A stretch of 11,454 nucleotides of DNA, taken from NCBI GenBank assembly GCA_903882345.1, contig CAIRWO010000177.1, positions 1-11,454 of the forward strand. The letters run 5' to 3'. The notes beneath the pieces were generated by a model. The model did not search any database, was not told the origin of the DNA, and worked only from the letters and a program-made list of their open reading frames with translations. Positions 5,781 through 11,454 of this stretch are shown in pieces. The stretch comes from Candidatus Omnitrophota bacterium. GTDB taxonomy: Bacteria; Omnitrophota; Gorgyraeia; Gygaellales; Profunditerraquicolaceae. Every line of letters begins with the position of its first letter. The first letter of the stretch is position 1. The position numbers and the translations under genes were made by a program.

Positions 5781-6772
5781 TCTTTAATAAGGAAAAAACA
5801 CTTAAGGACGAGATTATCAATATCGGAAAAAAATTGCATGAGTTACGGCTGGTAGTTGCCCGCTCAGGAAATTTAAGCTGCCGCATCGATGAAAATAATG
5901 TTTTCGTTACGGCAACCGGTACCTGCCTGGGTAGCCTGACGCAGGATGAGGTGATAAAAGTTGATCTGGGCGCGTCTACGCAAGACCCGCGTTTAACTTC
6001 CGAATTTCCCCTGCACTCACAAATCTATAAAAATTTCCCCAACCGCGTAATTATTCATTGTCATCCTACCTTGGTCAATGCTTATTTTGCCGTCTGCCCC
6101 GAGCTTAAGGCTTTGACTTTTGAAACCAAGCTTTATCTAGGCAATATCCCGGTTGTGGAACAGGATACCCCGGCAATTACCAGGCTTGAACCGGTGATCG
6201 AGGCATTAAAGATGAGCAATTTGGTGGTAATTAAGAATCACGGCGTTGTCGCTATCGCCGATAAATTCAGCGATGCCTTATATTTAATTGAGGCCTTGGA
6301 AGAAGCAGTTAAGGTCGCAGCCACTGCCCGGCTATTCAAAAAAGATATCCTTGATGACTTAGATAAAGCACTGAAAGAAAATTTCGATCAGGACAATGCT
6401 TATTTAATGTTTTCCAAGGAGCATATCCAGGCAATCGTGGACTTAGTCAATAAAGATGAGCTTATTGCGAAAAAAGGCGTGGAGTTGGACCTGACCGTTA
6501 ACCTGGCAATAAAGCTCGACGGACAAGATAAGGTTTATAAATTCGTTTTTGAAAAAGGCAGGATTACTAAGTTAGAATTCGATGAGGATGCGCCGTTTGT
6601 GATTTCCGCGCCCACGGATATTTGGGAGGCGGTATTTCACGGTAAATTAGATTCTTTTGTTGCCACAATGCAGGGTAAAATGAAACTAAAAGGCGAGATG
6701 GGTAAGCTTTCCCGCTGGTATGTGCCGTTTAGCCGGTTGTTTGAATTATTCAAGCAGGTTAAAATTAAATAA
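5777..6772 (+). CDS. Class II aldolase/adducin domain fused to SCP2-like domain
   Basis: Residues 1 to about 205 form a class II (Zn) aldolase of the fuculose-1-phosphate type: Glu76 in SEFPLH (FucA Glu73), metal ligands His94 and His96 (HCHP) and His155 in KNHG, the same number as in FucA. Such enzymes cleave a ketose-1-phosphate to DHAP and an aldehyde. FucA-type proteins normally end near residue 215; here about 115 more residues follow. Their pattern (VELDLTVNLAIKL, then APTDIWEAVFHGKL, MQGKMKLKGEMGK) fits an SCP2 sterol-carrier-like domain, a fold that binds hydrophobic or acyl ligands. The start overlaps the isomerase stop by four bases (ATGA), with GGAG at 5765-5768. Expected product of the isomerase step is its substrate. 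The aldolase call is firm; the SCP2 call is by eye and good but not certain. Confidence 0.87.
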   Translation: MIFNKEKTLKDEIINIGKKLHELRLVVARSGNLSCRIDENNVFVTATGTCLGSLTQDEVIKVDLGASTQDPRLTSEFPLHSQIYKNFPNRVIIHCHPTLVNAYFAVCPELKALTFETKLYLGNIPVVEQDTPAITRLEPVIEALKMSNLVVIKNHGVVAIADKFSDALYLIEALEEAVKVAATARLFKKDILDDLDKALKENFDQDNAYLMFSKEHIQAIVDLVNKDELIAKKGVELDLTVNLAIKLDGQDKVYKFVFEKGRITKLEFDEDAPFVISAPTDIWEAVFHGKLDSFVATMQGKMKLKGEMGKLSRWYVPFSRLFELFKQVKIK

Positions 6773-6776
6773 TCGT

Positions 6777-6783
6777 GGAGGTG
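6777..6783 (+). promoter_or_regulatory. Ribosome binding site that decides the LsrF-like start
   Basis: GGAGGTG lies five bases before ATG 6787. The in-frame GTG at 6775 that would give a longer protein overlaps this site, so it is very unlikely to be the start; family alignment (DWGM near the N-terminus) agrees. Confidence 0.75.
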
Positions 6784-6786
6784 TGT

Positions 6787-7581
6787 ATGGACTGGGGAAT
6801 GAAAAACCGCTTAAGCCAATTAATCAAGCCGGATGGGCATTGCTTCTTTCTGCCTATTGACCACGGCTATTTTCAGGGGCCAACAAGATGTTTAGAGAAA
6901 CCCGGGGAAACAATCAAACCGCTGCTTGCTTATTGCGATGGTTTATTTGTTACCCGCGGCGTGCTGCGCGCAGTAGTATGCCCGGATAATACCAAACCGA
7001 TCATCCTTAGGGTATCCGGAGCTACAAGTATGGTGGGGAAAGATCTGGCAAATGAAGGCCTGACTACGTCCATAGAGGAGATTATCCGGCTCAATGCCTC
7101 TGCCGTGGGGATTTCTGTTTTTATCGGTAGTGAATATGAGCATCAAACCTTAATGAATTTGGCAAAGTTGGTTAATGAATGTGAGAATTATGGTATCCCG
7201 GTAATGGCGGTTACCGCTGTGGGCAAGGAATTGGAAAAGCGCGATGCGCGTTATCTTGGTTTATGCTGCCGGATCGCCGCGGAACTTGGCGCGCGTATCG
7301 TAAAAACCTACTGGTGCGAAGATTTTGATAAAGTTGTGTGCGGCTGTCCGGTACCGGTAGTGATTGCCGGCGGGCCGAAATGCGAAAGCGAATTAGAAGT
7401 GTTCGAATTTGTCTATGACGGCATGCAAAAGGGTGCCATCGGGATAAATTTAGGAAGGAATGTCTGGCAGAGCAGCCATCCTGTGCCAATGGCAAGGGCT
7501 TTACAGGCGATCATCCACGAAAAAGCCACGGTTAAGCAAGCCGGTAAATTATATAATGACGTTAAAAACCATAAGTCCTGA
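6787..7581 (+). CDS. LsrF-like class I aldolase (DeoC/FbaB/LsrF family)
   Basis: A 264-residue Schiff-base aldolase-fold protein with striking likeness to LsrF along its length: MDWGMKNRLSQL, IDHGYFQGPT (Asp25-His26), RLNASAVG, IGSEYEHQ, MAVTAVGK, KTY, GCPVPVVIAGG and GRNVWQSSHPV. Lys173 in KTY fits the Schiff-base lysine (LsrF Lys203; LsrF has about 30 more N-terminal residues). LsrF moves an acetyl group from the phosphorylated AI-2 product P-HPD to CoA, giving acetyl-CoA and DHAP; other family members are fructose-bisphosphate aldolases or the archaeal ADH synthase. No lsrK, lsrG, lsrR or lsr transporter is present. Sitting 14 bases after a DHAP-forming class II aldolase, it may act on a related phospho-sugar or on the DHAP product. 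Family confident, reaction open. Confidence 0.88.
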   Translation: MDWGMKNRLSQLIKPDGHCFFLPIDHGYFQGPTRCLEKPGETIKPLLAYCDGLFVTRGVLRAVVCPDNTKPIILRVSGATSMVGKDLANEGLTTSIEEIIRLNASAVGISVFIGSEYEHQTLMNLAKLVNECENYGIPVMAVTAVGKELEKRDARYLGLCCRIAAELGARIVKTYWCEDFDKVVCGCPVPVVIAGGPKCESELEVFEFVYDGMQKGAIGINLGRNVWQSSHPVPMARALQAIIHEKATVKQAGKLYNDVKNHKS

Positions 7582-7585
7582 TACA

Positions 7586-8626
7586 ATGCAAAAGAATATG
7601 CGCGTGGCAATGTATTATAATAACCGTGATGTAAGGATAGAAGAAATGCCTTTACCGGAAATTGGCGCAGAGGAATTGTTGGTAAAGGTAATTGCCAGCG
7701 GCATCTGCGGCAGCGACGTAATGGAGTGGTACCGCGTTAAAAAAGCGCCGCTTGTTCTCGGGCATGAGATCAGCGGTGAGATTGTTAAGCTGGGTGAAAA
7801 AGTTAAAGACTACAAGATCGGCGACAGGGTGTTTGTTTCGCACCATGTGCCCTGCAATACCTGCCGTTATTGCCTGAACGGTAACCATACTGTATGTCAG
7901 ACCCTGCATACGACAAATTATTATCCCGGCGGGTTTGCCGAATATATCCGCGTTCCAGGGCTCAATGTTGACCGGGGAGTATTCTTATTACCCGAAGAGA
8001 TGTCTTTTGAAGAGGGGACGTTTATTGAGCCGCTGGCCTGCGTGTTACGCAGCCAAAAAATGGCCGGGCTGAAGCCCGGACAGAGTGTGTTGATTTTGGG
8101 AGCGGGTATTTCCGGGTTACTGCATCTTTTAACCGGCCGTAGCCTGGGAGTAACCAAGGTTATAATTACCGATATAAATGAATCCCGCTTAAAAATAGCC
8201 AAAGAATTAAGCGCTGATGCAGCGATTAACGCTAAAGAAAATTTAGCAGATTGCCTACGCGAAGCAAATGACGGCAGGCTGGCGGATTTGGTAATTGTTT
8301 GTACCTCTGCGTTGCCGGCTTTTTTACAGGCATTAAAATGCGTGGATCGTGCTGGCACGATATTGTGTTTTGCTGCCACAGAACCGGGAGTTGATTTACC
8401 GGTGCCGGTGAATGATTTTTGGCGTCAGAGTATAAAGATCCTCCATTCTTACGGCGCCGGCCCCGTAGATATTACCGAGGCAATCGAACTTATCCGCGCC
8501 AAGGTTATCGCGGTAAGTAAATTAATTACGCACCGGCTCAGCCTCAGCGAGGCAGCCTTGGGTTTTAAGCTTGTGGCAGAGGCTAAAGAGGCAGTTAAGG
8601 TTATTATTGAGCCGCATAAATCATAA
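7586..8626 (+). CDS. Zinc-dependent medium-chain alcohol/polyol dehydrogenase
   Basis: A 346-residue medium-chain dehydrogenase of the sorbitol/threonine dehydrogenase type. Catalytic zinc ligands Cys41 (ICGSD), His60-Glu61 (GHE) and Glu148 (IEPLA) are present, as are four structural zinc cysteines (Cys90, 93, 96, 104). The Rossmann loop is GAGISG (172-177), and Asp196 at the end of the second strand indicates NAD rather than NADP. The frame is open back to 7460 inside the previous gene, but family N-termini (here MRVAMYYNNRDVRIEEMP) place the start at ATG 7586 or 7598; neither has a clear Shine-Dalgarno, so 7586, four bases after the previous stop, is chosen. It could reduce the aldehyde from the aldolase step or oxidise a polyol or sugar-alcohol. 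Substrate unknown. Confidence 0.86.
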   Translation: MQKNMRVAMYYNNRDVRIEEMPLPEIGAEELLVKVIASGICGSDVMEWYRVKKAPLVLGHEISGEIVKLGEKVKDYKIGDRVFVSHHVPCNTCRYCLNGNHTVCQTLHTTNYYPGGFAEYIRVPGLNVDRGVFLLPEEMSFEEGTFIEPLACVLRSQKMAGLKPGQSVLILGAGISGLLHLLTGRSLGVTKVIITDINESRLKIAKELSADAAINAKENLADCLREANDGRLADLVIVCTSALPAFLQALKCVDRAGTILCFAATEPGVDLPVPVNDFWRQSIKILHSYGAGPVDITEAIELIRAKVIAVSKLITHRLSLSEAALGFKLVAEAKEAVKVIIEPHKS

Positions 8627-8634
8627 GCAGTATT

Positions 8635-10128
8635 ATGGCCGACGATTATTCTCTTTTCATTAACGGTAAATTCAAAGAAACCCGCGAAAAACAGAAGGTA
8701 ATTAATCCTTCTAACGGAGAAGTTATAGCGCAAGTTTCCGTTGCCGGCACTCCGGAAATAGAAGAAGCGCTTCAGGCAGCGCGGGATGCTTTTGACAACG
8801 GGCCGTGGCCAAGGCTTTCACTTAAAGAACGTAAAGAATTCCTGCTAAAAATTTCTCAGGGGATTTTCGATCATGCCTCGGAACTGGCAGGCATTGAATC
8901 GCAAAATACGGGAAAGCCAATAAAAGAAGCAACTTTTATGGATATCCCTTCCGCAGCAAAGACTTTCGAGCACTTTGCCAATAATCTGGAAAAATACCTG
9001 GAAGCAGAGAAGATTGAAATATCCGCGGAAACAAAGGCAGGCGCAAAGCTTACGCGTGAGCCGATAGGCGTAGTAGTTTTGATTGTGCCGTGGAATTATC
9101 CGCTCTTGATCGCCTCTTGGAAAATGGCGCAGGCGCTGGCTGCGGGGAATACGCTAATTCTTAAGCCTTCAAGTTTAACGCCGTTAAGTGTTTTGGAGCT
9201 GGCAAAGATAATTGACGCCGCAGGCCTGCCCAAAGGCGCGGTCAACATCATAAATGGCTCCGGCAGTCAGCTCGGCGAAGCGCTGTGTTCTGACAGGCGC
9301 ATAGATATGATTTCTTTTACCGGAAGCAATGAAGTGGGTAAACAGATTGTAAATTATGCTTCCCAGGCTGTTAAGAAACTGACTATGGAACTGGGAGGAA
9401 AATCCGCCGCTATCGTCTTGAAAGATGCGGATTTGGAGGTTGCGGTAAACAGCCTGTTGTGCGCGATATTTTTGAATCAGGGCCAGATGTGCACGGCAAT
9501 GTCACGGATTTTTGTTGAAGATAGTATATATGAAAAATTTATTGCGGATTTCACGGCTAAGGCAAAGCGGATCAAATTAGGCAATAGCCTGGATTTTGAG
9601 ACGCAGATCGGGCCGCTGGTTTCTGAAACGCAACGTAAAAAAGTCATTGCTTACGTGGAAAAAGCAGTTAAACAGGGAGCGAAATTACTTTGCGGAGGTA
9701 AAATACCTGTTGGTCAAGATTTTAAGAATGGTTTCTTTTTTGAACCAACGGTTCTCGGCAGCATTCTATCTGAGATGGCTATTTTTAAAGAAGAGGTTTT
9801 CGGTCCGGTAGCCTGCTTGAGTAAATTTTCCGGCATTGAAGAAGCAATAAAGTTAGCAAATTGTAGTGAGTTTGGCCTTGCGGCAAGCCTATGGACGAAA
9901 GATACGGCACTGGCAGAAGATTTATCAAACCGGCTCAATGCCGGAACGATCTGGGTGAACACTTATGGTATGTTTTATAATGAATTACCTTACGGAGGGT
10001 TTAAACAGAGCGGTTTTGGAAAAGAGCTGGGCAGAGAAGGATTTTTAGAATATACGCGGCTTAAAAATATGGTCTTAGACCGCTCAGAAAGCGGTAAGCC
10101 GCTGGTAAGTTATTGGTATGGATTTTAA
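8635..10128 (+). CDS. NAD(P)-dependent aldehyde dehydrogenase
   Basis: A complete 497-residue aldehyde dehydrogenase. Visible residues: Asn154 in PWNYP (oxyanion), the general-base Glu252 in MELGGK, catalytic Cys286 in NQGQMC, and Glu387 in EEVFGPV (cofactor ribose). The FTGSNEVGK cofactor turn and the C-terminal PYGGFKQSGFGKELG block are also present. The overall pattern is that of the betaine-aldehyde/broad ALDH branch, which makes free acids and not acyl-CoA. It begins 8 bases after the dehydrogenase stop with no obvious ribosome site. In the operon it would oxidise the small aldehyde released by the class II aldolase (acetaldehyde, glycolaldehyde or a thio-aldehyde, depending on the sugar), giving an acid for the ligase that follows. 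That link is inference from order. Confidence 0.92.
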   Translation: MADDYSLFINGKFKETREKQKVINPSNGEVIAQVSVAGTPEIEEALQAARDAFDNGPWPRLSLKERKEFLLKISQGIFDHASELAGIESQNTGKPIKEATFMDIPSAAKTFEHFANNLEKYLEAEKIEISAETKAGAKLTREPIGVVVLIVPWNYPLLIASWKMAQALAAGNTLILKPSSLTPLSVLELAKIIDAAGLPKGAVNIINGSGSQLGEALCSDRRIDMISFTGSNEVGKQIVNYASQAVKKLTMELGGKSAAIVLKDADLEVAVNSLLCAIFLNQGQMCTAMSRIFVEDSIYEKFIADFTAKAKRIKLGNSLDFETQIGPLVSETQRKKVIAYVEKAVKQGAKLLCGGKIPVGQDFKNGFFFEPTVLGSILSEMAIFKEEVFGPVACLSKFSGIEEAIKLANCSEFGLAASLWTKDTALAEDLSNRLNAGTIWVNTYGMFYNELPYGGFKQSGFGKELGREGFLEYTRLKNMVLDRSESGKPLVSYWYGF

Positions 10129-10146
10129 AATCGGTAAGGGTGAATT

Positions 10147-11454
10147 ATGGATGTAATAAAACTTCTTGAAGCAAAGGCGGCAGAATTATCGTTTAAGCCG
10201 GCGATAATTTTTCGTGAGCAGCCGATAACTTTCCTGCAGTTAAGGGATAGCGTATTTAAATTGGCTAATGCCCTGAAAGGCCAAGGGATAAAAAAAGGCG
10301 ATAGAGTGGCAATTTACCTGCCGAACTGGCCGGAATATGTTTACAGCTACCTTGCTGTCTGGTGCTGCAGGGCCACGGCCGTACCGCTGGATTTCATGCT
10401 CACCGCCGATGAACTCGTTTCCTGTATTTCTCATTCACAAGCTAAATTAATGATTGCCAAACATAAGGCAAATATTTCCTTCGACGATCTTAAGAAAAAG
10501 TGTCCGGGGTTGAAAGATATCATAACCTGTCAGGATAAGATCGCCGGCTTACTTAATTTTGAAGAATTGATCGGCCATTGCCCGAACAAGGCGCCTGAAG
10601 CGGATATCAGCGATAAAGATTACGCGATTATTTTTTATACTTCCGGCACAACCGGAAAGCCCAAAGGCGTCTTGATCAATTACCTCCAGTTGACTGCTCC
10701 GCCGAAATCCATGGAGTATTTTGTTGACTTAAACGAGAAGGATATCGCGGTCTGCGCCTTGCCGTTTTCCCACCTTGGCGGCCTGATCTATATCCAAAAC
10801 TGCGTTTCTTACGGAATTAGCGTAGTTTTGATGGAGCGCTTTATGCCGCTGGATTTTTTAAAGATCATCCAGAATTATAAAGTAACCTGTTTCTGGATCG
10901 TCCCGTCGATGTACTATGCGTTCCTGCAGTTAAAAGAGTTTGAAAGTTTCGATTTATCCAGCTTGCGCTGGATGGTTACCTTCGGCGCATCCAATTCACC
11001 GGATGCCCTGCGCCGGTTCCACCAGTTTTGCCCCAAGGCGCACCTTTTAAACGGCTGGGGCCTGACCGAAACCAACGCTCCTACGGTGGTCCTTCCCATG
11101 GGCTCGGATAAAATAGAAAGTGTGGGCCGGCCAGCGCCATGGATCGAAATAAAGATTTTCGATGAAAATGATAAGCCGTTGCCGCAGGGACAGGTAGGCG
11201 AAGTCGTGGTAAAGAGCTGGGTAGTTACCGATGGTTATTATAAAGATCCGGCCTTGACTTCCGAAGTTTTGCGCAGCGGCTGGTTCCATACCGGCGATTT
11301 AGGAAAATTTGATGCCGAGGGGCATCTCTATATCGTCGGCAGAAAAAAGGAAATGATTAAGGTCGGCGGAGAAATTGTCTTTGAACCGGAGGTAGAAGCG
11401 GCGCTCCATAAACACCCGGCAGTTGCCGAAGCAGCCGTAGTGGGAGTTACCGAC
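10147..11454 (+). CDS. AMP-forming acyl-CoA synthetase/ligase (ANL superfamily), 3'-truncated
   Basis: The first 436 residues of an adenylate-forming ligase; the frame runs off the right edge. Seen: phosphate loop YTSGTTGKPKG (164-174), GWGLTET (A5, 303-309), TGDLG (A7, Asp384) and GRKKEMIKVGGE (A8 hinge, 398-409). The A10 lysine lies beyond the window. Start ATG 10147 has AAGGGTG (10136-10142) upstream, 18 bases after the ALDH stop. The enzyme should activate a carboxylic acid with ATP and transfer it to CoA or a carrier-protein thiol. As the step after an ALDH it could trap the acid formed from the aldehyde; alternatively it might load a starter unit or fatty acid for the polyketide-like genes of region A. 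Sequence alone does not decide the acid. Confidence 0.92.
   Translation, partial: MDVIKLLEAKAAELSFKPAIIFREQPITFLQLRDSVFKLANALKGQGIKKGDRVAIYLPNWPEYVYSYLAVWCCRATAVPLDFMLTADELVSCISHSQAKLMIAKHKANISFDDLKKKCPGLKDIITCQDKIAGLLNFEELIGHCPNKAPEADISDKDYAIIFYTSGTTGKPKGVLINYLQLTAPPKSMEYFVDLNEKDIAVCALPFSHLGGLIYIQNCVSYGISVVLMERFMPLDFLKIIQNYKVTCFWIVPSMYYAFLQLKEFESFDLSSLRWMVTFGASNSPDALRRFHQFCPKAHLLNGWGLTETNAPTVVLPMGSDKIESVGRPAPWIEIKIFDENDKPLPQGQVGEVVVKSWVVTDGYYKDPALTSEVLRSGWFHTGDLGKFDAEGHLYIVGRKKEMIKVGGEIVFEPEVEAALHKHPAVAEAAVVGVTD

Noticed and set aside
6775..6786. GTG 6775 as start of the LsrF-like protein
   Set aside because: It falls within the ribosome binding site of ATG 6787, and the four extra residues have no match in the family.
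6787..7581. AI-2 (lsr) uptake and degradation operon
   Set aside because: Only the LsrF-like gene is found; kinase, LsrG, regulator and transporter are absent and the flanking genes belong to other steps.
7460..7585. N-terminal extension of the alcohol dehydrogenase overlapping the LsrF-like gene
   Set aside because: The family N-terminus begins near 7586-7598; the upstream 42 codons are the shadow of the LsrF-like gene in another frame.
8064..8079. Perfect 7-bp inverted repeat CCGGGCT-GA-AGCCCGG
   Set aside because: It lies inside the alcohol dehydrogenase gene and codes for the ordinary family segment AGLKPG; most likely coding constraint, not a terminator.

Overview
The window is a compact, all plus-strand stretch of a bacterial genome: thirteen protein genes, most separated by fewer than 30 bases or overlapping, with purine-rich Shine-Dalgarno sites in front of many. 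Moderate GC, operon style and gene content suggest an uncultivated, probably anaerobic Gram-negative-type bacterium. An Omnitrophota-like lineage is a hunch from style only; no marker gene here fixes the taxonomy. No rRNA, tRNA, CRISPR array or intact transposase was seen.

Region A (1-3706) is a six-gene run. It opens with three small proteins from folds used as polyketide cyclases: a PF04199 metal-dependent cyclase (cut by the left edge), a one-domain cupin, and an SRPBCC protein that closely resembles the aromatase/cyclases of type II polyketide clusters. An SDR oxidoreductase, an unrecognised helical protein and an amidohydrolase-2 family enzyme follow. Together they look like the tailoring end of an aromatic polyketide (or similar aromatic metabolite) cluster; any ketosynthase or carrier protein would lie left of the window.

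The intergenic region 3707-4089 is unlike its surroundings. It holds a 262-bp element bounded by 28-bp imperfect terminal inverted repeats (24/28 matches), with two perfect GC-rich hairpins inside and a short palindrome just outside. It has no convincing gene and looks like a MITE or a relic of a mobile element.

Region B (4090-11454) is a tight seven-gene operon: PNP/UDP-family nucleoside phosphorylase, MtnA-like aldose-1-phosphate isomerase, class II aldolase carrying a C-terminal SCP2-like domain, LsrF-like class I aldolase, zinc-dependent alcohol/polyol dehydrogenase, aldehyde dehydrogenase, and an AMP-forming acyl-CoA synthetase (cut by the right edge). The order matches successive steps of a phosphorolytic 'DHAP shunt': nucleoside + Pi -> (deoxy)ribose-1-P -> ketose-1-P -> DHAP + a small aldehyde, then oxidation or reduction of the aldehyde and CoA activation of the acid. 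Several parts depart from the known versions: the nucleoside phosphorylase has Val where the family has its ribose-binding Glu, the MtnA-like protein lacks the RGAP loop and is shortened after its catalytic Cys, and the aldolase-SCP2 fusion is unusual. The true substrate may therefore not be MTA or 5'-deoxyadenosine. Whether regions A and B serve one pathway is unknown.
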